This document shows positions 18,790-26,181 of a stretch of 64,000 bases of DNA, piece by piece. The stretch comes from Pseudoflavonifractor sp. An85 (lineage in GTDB: Bacteria; Bacillota; Clostridia; Oscillospirales; Oscillospiraceae), in the NCBI RefSeq assembly GCF_002161235.1, contig NZ_NFHE01000008.1:33555-97554 (forward strand), given 5' to 3'. Position 1 is the first letter of the stretch. Every line of letters starts with the position of its first letter. The notes beneath the pieces are model-generated. The model saw only the letters and a list, made by a program, of their open reading frames with translations, was not told the DNA's origin and did no database searches. A program made the position numbers and the translations under genes.

Positions 18790-20079
18790 ATGTTCGAAGA
18801 TACACAAGTCAAAGAAATCAACCGGGCGATTCTGGTGGGCCTCAACGCCGCCAGTCTCAGCCGTGAGGAAAACGCCACCGATGAGACCTTGGAGGAGCTG
18901 GCCGCCCTGCTGGACACCGCCGGAGGCACTTGCCTGGGCACCGTACTGCAAAATCGGCCCACGCCCGAGCCCCGCACCTTCATCGGCGAGGGTAAGACCG
19001 CTGAGGTCAAGGAGCTGGTGGGGATGCTGGGGGCGGATATCGTCATTTTCGATAACCCCCTGTCTCCCTCCCAGCAGCGGGTACTCACCGAGGAGCTGGG
19101 GGTGACGGTGATGGACCGGGCCGCCCTCATTCTGGACATTTTCGCCAAGCGAGCCCGCACCAGTGAGGGCCGCTTGCAGGTGGAGCTGGCCCAGTACAAG
19201 TACCTGCTGCCCCGCCTCACCGGTATGTGGAAGCACCTGGAGCGGCAGGAGGGCGCCATTGGCACCCGTGGCCCTGGTGAGACCCAGCTGGAGAGCGACC
19301 GCCGCCACATCCACCGCAAGATTGCCAAGCTGGAAGAGGAGCTGAAGGACGTGCGCCGGGTGCGAGCCACTCAGCGGGAGCGCCGGGAGAAAAACGAGGT
19401 GCCGGTGGTGGCCATTGTGGGCTACACCAACGCGGGTAAGTCCACCTTATTAAATGCCCTCACCGGGGCGGATATCCCCGCCAACAACCGCCTGTTTGAC
19501 ACTCTGGACACCACCACCCGCATGCTGGAGATTTCGGACACCTGCACGGTGCTCATTTCCGACACCGTAGGCTTCATCTCTAAGCTGCCCCACCAGCTGG
19601 TGGACGCCTTCAAGGCCACCTTGGAGGAGCTGACCTTTGCAGACCTCTTGCTCCACGTCATCGACACCTCCGACCCCCTGTGGCGGGAGCAGGCGGACGT
19701 GGTGGATAAGCTGATTTTGGAGCTGGGTGCCGCCGAGACTCCCCGCCTGGAGGTCTTTAACAAGTGCGACCTGGCCCCGGCGGAAATTCTCCCCCATGGG
19801 GAGGACATTGTATCCATTTCCGCCCGTACCGGTGCGGGACTGCCCGAACTGCTGGAGGCCATTGGCCGCCGTCTGGACACGGGGGCCCGTCGGGTGACCA
19901 TCCATCTGCCCTACGACCAGGGTGGCCTGCTGGACACCCTGTACCGGGAGAGCAAGGTGGAGAAGGTGGACTACACCGAGACCATCGACGTGGTGGCGGT
20001 GTGTACCCCCAAGACCATCGGACGGCTGGGCCCCCTGGTGGAGGGCTGGCAGCCCCACAAAGAGGAGTGGGAGGATTGA
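18790..20079 (+). CDS. hflX: Ribosome-associated GTPase HflX
   Basis: A 429-residue TRAFAC GTPase that binds 50S subunits and rescues or splits stalled ribosomes. The N-terminal HflX domain includes NRPTPEPRTFIGEGK. GTRGPGETQLESDRR follows, then a coiled linker and the G domain: G1 GYTNAGKSTLLNAL, G3 DTVGF, G4 NKCD. ATG 18790 follows AAAGGAG. The same frame stays open upstream through element copy B, but the family N-terminus and ribosome site place the start here. yigZ follows after four bases. Confidence 0.95.
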   Translation: MFEDTQVKEINRAILVGLNAASLSREENATDETLEELAALLDTAGGTCLGTVLQNRPTPEPRTFIGEGKTAEVKELVGMLGADIVIFDNPLSPSQQRVLTEELGVTVMDRAALILDIFAKRARTSEGRLQVELAQYKYLLPRLTGMWKHLERQEGAIGTRGPGETQLESDRRHIHRKIAKLEEELKDVRRVRATQRERREKNEVPVVAIVGYTNAGKSTLLNALTGADIPANNRLFDTLDTTTRMLEISDTCTVLISDTVGFISKLPHQLVDAFKATLEELTFADLLLHVIDTSDPLWREQADVVDKLILELGAAETPRLEVFNKCDLAPAEILPHGEDIVSISARTGAGLPELLEAIGRRLDTGARRVTIHLPYDQGGLLDTLYRESKVEKVDYTETIDVVAVCTPKTIGRLGPLVEGWQPHKEEWED

Positions 20080-20083
20080 CGCC

Positions 20084-20713
20084 ATGAGTGAATACCTCAT
20101 CCCCACCGGGGAGGCCCAGGCCACCCTGGTGGAGAAGCGTTCTGAGTTCATCGGCCACGTGTGGCCCATTGAGACGGAAGAGGAGGCCCGGGCCTGCATC
20201 GAGTGGGCCAAAAAGAAATACCACGACGCTCGGCACAACTGCTGGTGCTACATCGTCAAGGACGGCGCAGTGCGTTACTCCGACGACGGGGAGCCCCAGG
20301 GCACGGCGGGCCAGCCTATGCTGGGGGTATTCCAAAAAGAAGGAGTGACCAACGTCTGCTGCGTGGTCACTCGCTACTTTGGCGGTATTCTGTTGGGAGC
20401 CGGCGGCCTGGTGCGGGCCTACACCCAGGCCTCCAAAATGGCCCTGGACGAGGCGGGCATCTCGGTGGTGCGCCGCTGGGTGGAGGTGTTGGTGGACTGC
20501 CCCTATAACTTCTTCGAGCGGGTGAAGCTGGAAGTGACTGCCCTGAACGGGGTGGTGGGGGATGTGGACTACACCGACCACGTCACCGTCCACGCCCTCC
20601 TGCCCGAAGGGCAGGAGGGCCCCTTTGGAGCTCGCATCACCGAACTTTCCGCAGGAAGCTTTTCAGCTGTGGAAGTGGGAGAAAGTTTCAAAGCCGTGCC
20701 TTTGGCCGAATAA
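20084..20713 (+). CDS. yigZ: YigZ/IMPACT-family protein
   Basis: A 209-residue protein with the N-terminal UPF0029/Impact fold (KRSEFIGHVWPI, DDGEPQGTAGQPML, VVTRYFGGILLGAGGLVRAY) followed by the DUF1949 ferredoxin-like domain. The family is linked to translation or tRNA/ribosome quality control, but the bacterial function is not firmly established. Its start is four bases after hflX, so the two form an operon. Its 3' end overlaps the convergent DUF1461 gene by 26 bases. Confidence 0.92.
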   Translation: MSEYLIPTGEAQATLVEKRSEFIGHVWPIETEEEARACIEWAKKKYHDARHNCWCYIVKDGAVRYSDDGEPQGTAGQPMLGVFQKEGVTNVCCVVTRYFGGILLGAGGLVRAYTQASKMALDEAGISVVRRWVEVLVDCPYNFFERVKLEVTALNGVVGDVDYTDHVTVHALLPEGQEGPFGARITELSAGSFSAVEVGESFKAVPLAE

Positions 20714-21344
20714 AGTCCCAGAGAATCATCAGAATACATCCCCCCAGCAACAGCCCTAAAATCAATAGGGCGCAGTTTCGGAAAAACTCCTGGGGGAGAA
20801 TGAAAATAATGGGGTCGGTGTTGGGGTCAAAGAGCCAGTTGGTCTTACCGGGGAAGAACAGCTGGTGAAAAATCACAAAGGCCCGCTCAAAGTCCAGGGC
20901 GGCCAAACCGCCCACGAGGGCAAAGCTGCCGCCCAGCCCCAGCCCGGCCCAGAACCCAGGGCCACGGCCTAAGATGGGGGCACAGCGGCGGCTCACTAGG
21001 CGGGTGAGGATAAAGAGTACCACGCACGCCCCCACGGATGCGGCCAACAGCCGCAGATCCAGCAAAAACAGACTCCGGACATCGGCAAAATGGCTGGCCC
21101 CCTGAGGTGAATGGGGGAGCACGCCGGTGGAAAAGGTGTCGCCCCCGGTGCAGTAGTCCATCATCTCGTCATAGGCCCGACGAATTTCAACCTCGGGCAG
21201 ACCCACCCGATCGGTGAGGTCTAAGGCGTCGATGTGGGCATAGTAAAAGGGACGGCACAAAATGGGGGTGGCGATGGCTCCGGTGAGCAGCACCAAGGCT
21301 GCCAGCACCGCCCACAAAAGAGTGAGTATTTTACTGCGTTTCAT
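20688..21344 (-). CDS. DUF1461/TIGR01906-type integral membrane protein
   Basis: 218 residues with a signal-anchor at the N-terminus, a large outside loop after the first span (YYAHIDALDLTDRVGLP, EIRRAYDEMMDYC) and three more spans. The EIxxxYDxxMDY and HFxDV patterns match the DUF1461 family of Firmicutes, whose function is unknown. AAGGAGG lies before ATG 21344. It converges on yigZ with overlapping 3' ends and is transcribed from the promoter at 21375-21403. Confidence 0.8.
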   Translation of the reverse strand: MKRSKILTLLWAVLAALVLLTGAIATPILCRPFYYAHIDALDLTDRVGLPEVEIRRAYDEMMDYCTGGDTFSTGVLPHSPQGASHFADVRSLFLLDLRLLAASVGACVVLFILTRLVSRRCAPILGRGPGFWAGLGLGGSFALVGGLAALDFERAFVIFHQLFFPGKTNWLFDPNTDPIIFILPQEFFRNCALLILGLLLGGCILMILWDFIRPKARL

Positions 21345-21374
21345 TGGAAACCCCTCCTTGGTGGATTCCCTGAC

Positions 21375-21403
21375 AGTATACCACGCATCGAGGCGTTTTC
21401 CAA
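21375..21403 (-). promoter_or_regulatory. SigA-type promoter of the DUF1461 gene
   Basis: On the minus strand: TTGGAA (21403-21398), a 17-base spacer and TATACT (21380-21375). Confidence 0.75.
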
Positions 21404-21431
21404 TCGTATTGTTCTACGAGAGAGGAGAGTT

Positions 21432-22697
21432 TTGAGTACCCCGTCTACGTTGTGGACCCGGGACTTCACCATCATCACACTGGGCAGTGTGGTGTCCATG
21501 GTGGGAAGCAACATGTCCGGCTTTGCCATGAGCATTATGGTGCTGGATTACACCGGGTCCACCCTTTTATACGCGATTTTCAACATCTGTTTTCAGCTCC
21601 CGGTTCTCATCGTCCCCCTGTTGGCGGGGCCGTACCTGGACCGCATGAGCCGAAAGAAAGTCATTTACCGGCTGGACTTTTTGTCCGCCACCCTGTACCT
21701 GTTGATGTTCCTGCTGATGTGGCAGGGATGGTTTAACTATGTGTTGCTGCTGGCCTTCTGTCTGGTGACCGGCGCCATCAACAGCGTGTATTCCGTGGCC
21801 TACGACAGTTTCTATCCCAACCTCATCACCGAGGGGAACTTCTCCAGGGCCTATTCCATTTCCAGCCTGCTCTGGCCCCTGGCGGCCATGACAGCCCCCA
21901 TTGCGGCCCTCATCTATGACAGCATGGGCAGCATTTTGCCCTTGCTGGCCATTGATGCGGTGAGCTTCTTTGTGGCGGCCTGTTTCGAGCGCACTATTCG
22001 GTATCAGGAGACCCACATGGCCCAGGCGGCCCCGGTGCAAAGCCGCAATGTGCTGCGGCAGTTCGGTACCGACTTTAAAGAGGGCCTGTCCTACATCATC
22101 TCCGAGAAGGGGCTGCTGGCGGTGACCTTATACTTCACCGTAGGTAGCTTCGCCGGTGGAGGTGGGGGAACCCTGCACCTGCCCTTCTTCCGTAGCCACG
22201 CATACCTCTATGCCATGTGGCCAGTGGCGGCGGTGACCCTGTACGCCATCGTCTCCAACGCCTCGGTGGTAGGGCGGCTCATCGGTGGGCTGTTCCACTA
22301 CAAGGTGCATTTCCCCACCGACTGGAAGTTCCGCATTGCCGTGACGGTGTATTTTGTGGTAGCTCTTATGGCGGCAATTTCCTTGTACCTTCCCATCCCC
22401 CTCATGGCCTTAGCCTTTTTCATCACCGGGGTGCTGGGGGTCACCAGCTACAACATCCGCATTGCCGCCACCCAGTCCTACGTGCCGGACACGAAACGGG
22501 CACGGTTCAACGGCACCTTTCAGATGCTGTGCTCTCTGGGCGGCGTGGTGGGTACCCTGTTGGCCGGTACGCTGGCCGAGGGCATGGACGAGCGCCACGT
22601 CATCCTCCTGTTTGAGGCGGTGGATGTGGCAGCCATCCTGTTCTTCATCGTTGGAGGCCGGAAATTCGTGGCCAAACTGTATAATCGAGATCTATAA
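21432..22697 (+). CDS. Major facilitator superfamily transporter
   Basis: A 421-residue polytopic protein. The MFS loop signature appears as GPYLDRMSRKKVIYRLDFLS after the second span, and the second half has RARFNGTFQMLCSLGGVVGTLL. Overall it resembles MFS_3-type drug/multidrug carriers, but the substrate cannot be read from sequence. The start is TTG 21432, since GAGAGGAGAG immediately precedes it and no ATG occurs before the first span. It is divergent from the DUF1461 gene and ends in a strong terminator. Confidence 0.85.
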   Translation: MSTPSTLWTRDFTIITLGSVVSMVGSNMSGFAMSIMVLDYTGSTLLYAIFNICFQLPVLIVPLLAGPYLDRMSRKKVIYRLDFLSATLYLLMFLLMWQGWFNYVLLLAFCLVTGAINSVYSVAYDSFYPNLITEGNFSRAYSISSLLWPLAAMTAPIAALIYDSMGSILPLLAIDAVSFFVAACFERTIRYQETHMAQAAPVQSRNVLRQFGTDFKEGLSYIISEKGLLAVTLYFTVGSFAGGGGGTLHLPFFRSHAYLYAMWPVAAVTLYAIVSNASVVGRLIGGLFHYKVHFPTDWKFRIAVTVYFVVALMAAISLYLPIPLMALAFFITGVLGVTSYNIRIAATQSYVPDTKRARFNGTFQMLCSLGGVVGTLLAGTLAEGMDERHVILLFEAVDVAAILFFIVGGRKFVAKLYNRDL

Positions 22698-22702
22698 AAC
22701 AA

Positions 22703-22750
22703 GCACCCCATGAAAGTGGTTTGGTTCCACTTTTATGGGGTGCCTTTTAT
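22703..22750 (+). terminator. Intrinsic terminator after the MFS gene
   Basis: Long near-perfect stem GCACCCCAT..GTGG paired with CCAC..ATGGGGTGC (22703-22743), followed by CTTTTAT. It may also serve the convergent minus-strand gene ending at 22756. Confidence 0.8.
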
Positions 22751-22755
22751 GTGGA

Positions 22756-23472
22756 TTATGGTTGCAGTGCCCCATAATCCAGGGTTACCGAGGTAGCCTG
22801 ATCTGCGCCAAGGGTTAAATCACAGGCAAGTACAGACGAAATGCTGCTGATCTGGCCAAAGGTGGTACCTTGCCAGGACTGCTGACTGGTTTGGGGGTCC
22901 TGGGGTGTATCGGTGACATAGGAATAGATGGTAATCTTGGAGGTGTAGCCACTCCAGAGCAGTTTGCCGTCCTGATTGGTATAGAGAACCCGACCGTCCA
23001 CCTCCAGGTTGCTTACCTGATGGGTGTAGTCCGGCTCTTCCGGATTGTCTTGGAAGGTGGTGCTGGACGTAGAGATGGACAGCAGCACGGGAATCACATT
23101 GGTGCCTTCCTGGGGCTGGCCTTGCTGCTCCTGTCCCTCGCTTTGCCAGCTCAGATAACAGGTGTCGGGGGATTGGGGCAACCGATCCTCCTGTTCCAAC
23201 CATCTCCATTCATACAGGCTTGCATCCAGGAGGTTGGAGAAAAGATAGCGGTGAAGGGAAGAAAAACCGTGGGCCAGCTGCAAGGACCCATCTTGCTTCT
23301 GGGATAGAAGGTGGCCCACATCCTGCCAGACCTCTGCCACACTCCCGCAGGTTTTCTTTTTCTGCTGCTGTATCACCACACTGGATGCCAGAAAGACCAG
23401 AAGGAGGACAAGCAACACAAGACAAACCGCTGTGATACCTTTGTGATGGGACGTTTTGAACTTTCGTTTCAT
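22756..23472 (-). CDS. Membrane-anchored extracytoplasmic protein, unknown function
   Basis: Not recognised. The 238 residues have a basic head (MKRKFKTSHHKG), one hydrophobic span (about residues 13-33), then a soluble, Gln/Ser/Thr-rich exported domain with few charged clusters and a stretch TTFGQISSISSVLACDLTLG. It starts at ATG 23472 with AAGGAGGG upstream. It lies 84 bases after an XRE regulator that itself has a C-terminal membrane span, so the two probably form a regulator/target pair. Confidence 0.65.
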   Translation of the reverse strand: MKRKFKTSHHKGITAVCLVLLVLLLVFLASSVVIQQQKKKTCGSVAEVWQDVGHLLSQKQDGSLQLAHGFSSLHRYLFSNLLDASLYEWRWLEQEDRLPQSPDTCYLSWQSEGQEQQGQPQEGTNVIPVLLSISTSSTTFQDNPEEPDYTHQVSNLEVDGRVLYTNQDGKLLWSGYTSKITIYSYVTDTPQDPQTSQQSWQGTTFGQISSISSVLACDLTLGADQATSVTLDYGALQP

Positions 23473-23556
23473 GGTTTGTTCGCCCTCCTTATGTTACCAC
23501 TGGCCTTCCCGATCACTCCAAATCAAAATAATCATCAGGGGAAGGTGTTCCGCCAT

Positions 23557-23976
23557 TCAACATGTCTTCATATCGTACCGTATCGTATCGTATCCATCGT
23601 CATTTTTTTGAGCATGTTGAGCATTCCATAGCTCAATGGCCAGCAGGCACAAGAAAACCAGACACACCGCAGCGCAAGCCAAGTAAAGTCGTTTCTTTGG
23701 AATGGCAAAGACGGAGGTGCACTCCGATTGAGGGGCGGCATCCGGAGGTATGGTTTGATCTTCTGGCGCGAGTTCCTTTGCATCATGCCCCACCAATTCA
23801 TCCAGAGACACGTCGTACAGGCGGCTCAGCTCCATCAGATTTTCGGTGGAGGGCATGGAACTGCCCACCTCCCACCGGGAGATGGCCTGACGGGAAACAT
23901 TCAAACGCTCTGCCACATACAGCTGAGAATACCCGTGCGCTTTCCGCAATGCGGCTAGCTTTTCTGACAGTACCAT
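23557..23976 (-). CDS. XRE-family HTH regulator with C-terminal membrane span
   Basis: 139 residues. Residues 5-60 form a Cro/CI helix-turn-helix (EKLAALRKAHGYSQLYVAER, RQAISRWEVGSSMPSTENL). An acidic linker and one hydrophobic span (about 95-115, ACAAVCLVFLCLLAIEL) follow, with a short tail. Membrane-tethered XRE regulators of this shape are common in Clostridia. The GAGGTGT ribosome site lies before ATG 23976. The last codons contain repeats of the five-base unit TATCG (23571-23595), where slippage would change the tail only. Confidence 0.8.
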   Translation of the reverse strand: MVLSEKLAALRKAHGYSQLYVAERLNVSRQAISRWEVGSSMPSTENLMELSRLYDVSLDELVGHDAKELAPEDQTIPPDAAPQSECTSVFAIPKKRLYLACAAVCLVFLCLLAIELWNAQHAQKNDDGYDTIRYDMKTC

Positions 23977-24096
23977 ATGGACACCTCAAATCTATCTGAT
24001 TTTAAACCCAAAGGAAACCACATTGTGGTTGCATCCGGGCAAGTTTCGGTTGCAATGACTAGTTTACACGGTCTGGTCATGTTTGTCCACTTATGT

Positions 24097-24134
24097 AAAA
24101 GCCCAGGCAGCATATGCTGCCTGGGCTTTTGTGT
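24097..24134. terminator. Perfect 34-bp palindrome, bidirectional terminator
   Basis: Positions 24097-24113 are the exact reverse complement of 24114-24130 (AAAAGCCCAGGCAGCAT as left arm). Both outer ends are A/T tracts, so it can terminate on either strand. It lies just downstream of the small membrane protein gene at 24140-24349 (minus strand). Confidence 0.8.
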
Positions 24135-24139
24135 AGACA

Positions 24140-24349
24140 TTATAGTAGTTCATAGATGCCCAGAAAGATACCAGCCAATCCCACCAAGATAAACATACAT
24201 CCTCCAAATCGGGTGCTGAAGAGAAATAGTTTGGATGGCTCGCCGGGGGCATAGCTTTTCCAGCTCTCGGTGAGGTCAAAGAAATCGGAGGGGCGAAGCA
24301 GCATAAATAGGCCCAAGGCCACCATGAGAATTCCAAGAATCAAATACAT
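24140..24349 (-). CDS. Small DUF6199-like membrane protein
   Basis: 69 residues with two hydrophobic spans separated by the motif PSDFFDLTESWKSYA, GEPSKLFLFSTRFGG. This matches my memory of the DUF6199 family (P..f.l.EsWk...ePS.ly...TR.gG); the function is unknown. AAGGAGGTG sits correctly before ATG 24349. It is transcribed alone, ending at the 34-bp palindrome. Confidence 0.7.
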   Translation of the reverse strand: MYLILGILMVALGLFMLLRPSDFFDLTESWKSYAPGEPSKLFLFSTRFGGCMFILVGLAGIFLGIYELL

Positions 24350-24455
24350 GGACTGGCACCTCCTTGAAGTTTGGGTAGTAACGCACAGTATGACGTTCCA
24401 TAAGACAAGTGTACCGGATGATGGAGGAATTGTCTACTCAAAAATGGTGTTACCC

Positions 24456-24782
24456 TTATCCCTCCAAATCCTGAATGTTCATCTTGTTTAGCTGTTTTTT
24501 CTGGCGGTACTTCTCCCGGCAGGCAAAGTAGATGGCCAGGAGAATGCAGGTGGGGATGTTATAGAGTAAAAACACCAGGAGAGAGGGGATGATTACGGCT
24601 CCAAGGCTGCTTCCCTGGGATGGAACAAAAGAGAACAGAGCGACACCAATGGAGACGCATAGACTCAGCAGAAAACATAGTCCCGGCAACACCAGCCCCG
24701 GCCAGCGGCTCTCCCGGCGGGAGAGGAAAATTTGCAGCAGAACACAGCACACCAAAAGGGCCAAAACAGCCATATTGCTCAT
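24456..24782 (-). CDS. Small membrane protein downstream of a DUF2089 regulator
   Basis: Not recognised beyond being a 108-residue protein with three hydrophobic segments and a basic tail (REKYRQKKQLNKM). The start ATG 24782 follows AAGGAGG, one base after the DUF2089 gene stop, so it is translationally coupled. Small membrane proteins beside DUF2089 regulators are common in Firmicutes. A role as target or partner of that regulator is inferred. Confidence 0.7.
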   Translation of the reverse strand: MSNMAVLALLVCCVLLQIFLSRRESRWPGLVLPGLCFLLSLCVSIGVALFSFVPSQGSSLGAVIIPSLLVFLLYNIPTCILLAIYFACREKYRQKKQLNKMNIQDLEG

Positions 24783-24783
24783 G

Positions 24784-25098
24784 TTATTCTCCTCCTTGCA
24801 GTTTTTTGTACTGAGTGATGAGCAGCTTGGCGGTGTCAAAGTCCAGCTTATCCTGGAGAGCCAGCCGCTTGATGAGAGCGATATAGGGTTCTCCCTCCAC
24901 TTGGTCGCTCAATTGAATTTTTTGAATCAATCGGTCCAGACGCAGCCGCACCGTGGGGTAGGTCACCCCATATTGACGGGCCATCTCTTTCAAAGAGCCG
25001 GAGGAGAGGAGAAACTTTTTGATAAAGACCATGTCTTCCTCCTCCAGATTGGCCATCCAGCCAGGCATCATGTCCAAAGCCACAGGGCATACCCCCAT
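24784..25098 (-). CDS. DUF2089-family putative regulator
   Basis: 104 residues. FIKKFLLSSGSLKEMARQYG followed by VTYPTVRLRLDRLIQKI is the DUF2089 helix-turn-helix-like core. The N-terminal zinc ribbon of longer members is missing apart from CPVALDMMPGWMANLEEED. It probably acts as a transcriptional regulator of its small-membrane-protein operon. No clear Shine-Dalgarno precedes ATG 25098, so the start is uncertain. The promoter is at 25115-25142. Confidence 0.75.
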   Translation of the reverse strand: MGVCPVALDMMPGWMANLEEEDMVFIKKFLLSSGSLKEMARQYGVTYPTVRLRLDRLIQKIQLSDQVEGEPYIALIKRLALQDKLDFDTAKLLITQYKKLQGGE

Positions 25099-25114
25099 TT
25101 CTTTAACAATGTTT

Positions 25115-25142
25115 ATTATAACTTAAATAAAATGAAAGTCAA
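25115..25142 (-). promoter_or_regulatory. Promoter of the DUF2089 operon
   Basis: On the minus strand: TTGACT (25142-25137), a 16-base spacer and TATAAT (25120-25115), in an AT-rich stretch. Confidence 0.75.
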
Positions 25143-25183
25143 TATGAAAGTAAGAGCTGCCGCTTCCGCGACAGCTCTCATGT

Positions 25184-26041
25184 TTAACCCTGGAGAAACA
25201 GCTGGATCTTCTCCTGGGGATCGATGTTTTTCATGTATACAATGTTGAATTCCCGGATGATGGGGTCTCCCTCCATCCAGAACTTGCCCAGCTGTGGGTC
25301 ACTGTCCGCCAGAGCCTCATAGACGAAGCTGACCCCCAGGTTTTTCTTCACCGCATCCAAAATCAGCTTGAAGGAGCTGATGCAGATGTGGCGGTCAAAC
25401 CGCTCCAGGGACTCGTTGTAGCCCTTGAGCTTCTGCTCCAGGATGGCCCGGGTGCCGGAACCTGCCTCCCGGTGGATGATGGTGGCGGTGAGCAACTCGG
25501 GCAACCCCACCTTGCGGCCACAGAAGGGGTGGTTTTTGTGGCAGATACCCACAAAAGGCTCCTGGCGGAATAGCTGCCAGGCAAAGTGGGCCTTGTTGAA
25601 GTACCCTTCCACCACGGCAAAGTCCAGCTGGCCGTCGTCCAGCATTTGCAGCAAATGCTCGGTGTTGTCCACAATGAAGGTCAGAGCGTGGTCCTGACTG
25701 GTGAGGAAGCGGTTGACCCGATCGGCAATGACGTAGTCCCCGATGGTCTTGGTTGCCCCCACCTTCAGTTCCAGCACGTGCTGATTGGAGAACTTACGCC
25801 GCACCTCCAGGTCGTTGTGCTTAACTGAGCGGGCGTATTCCTCCAAAGCCCGTCCCTGGGGAGTCTGAATCAGCTGCCGCCCGGCGTAGGTAAACAGGCT
25901 ACACCCATACTCATGTTCCAGAAATTGAATGTGATGTGTGACCGCAGGTTGGGAAAGATGGAGAATTTGGGCGGTTTTTCGGTAATTCATCTCCTCACAG
26001 AGAATGAGAAAGGTTTCCATTCGATAGTCCAGCATATGCAT
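25184..26041 (-). CDS. LysR-type transcriptional regulator (CysL/YeiE-like position)
   Basis: 285 residues. The winged helix-turn-helix is residues 1-62 (ETFLILCEEMNYRKTAQILH, LSQPAVTHHIQFLEHEYG), followed by the periplasmic-binding-like effector domain. It is transcribed divergently from the sulfur-type fusion gene and yeiH. In E. coli the LysR protein YeiE controls yeiH, and CysL controls sulfite reductase in Bacillus. By position it probably senses a sulfur metabolite and controls 26182-29830. A T-N11-A type site lies between them. Confidence 0.88.
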   Translation of the reverse strand: MHMLDYRMETFLILCEEMNYRKTAQILHLSQPAVTHHIQFLEHEYGCSLFTYAGRQLIQTPQGRALEEYARSVKHNDLEVRRKFSNQHVLELKVGATKTIGDYVIADRVNRFLTSQDHALTFIVDNTEHLLQMLDDGQLDFAVVEGYFNKAHFAWQLFRQEPFVGICHKNHPFCGRKVGLPELLTATIIHREAGSGTRAILEQKLKGYNESLERFDRHICISSFKLILDAVKKNLGVSFVYEALADSDPQLGKFWMEGDPIIREFNIVYMKNIDPQEKIQLFLQG

Positions 26042-26070
26042 ACCCCAGTTCTTTCATAGGTACAGTGGGT

Positions 26071-26136
26071 GATTCAGAATTTGAATCGTTGTATCATTAA
26101 GTCGAATCAATTATATCATTGAAGTTATGGTATAAT
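26071..26136 (+). promoter_or_regulatory. LysR-type operator and promoter region
   Basis: GATTCA-N5-TGAATC (26071-26087) is a six-bp inverted repeat with the T-N11-A spacing of LysR sites. TATCATT occurs at 26092 and again at 26114, two helical turns apart. TATAAT lies at 26131-26136 with no good -35 box, as expected for an activator-dependent promoter of the 26182 gene. Confidence 0.6.
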
Positions 26137-26181
26137 CAATACGCTTAATTCTGCGAAAAAATGAACAAAGGAGAGGGAGAT

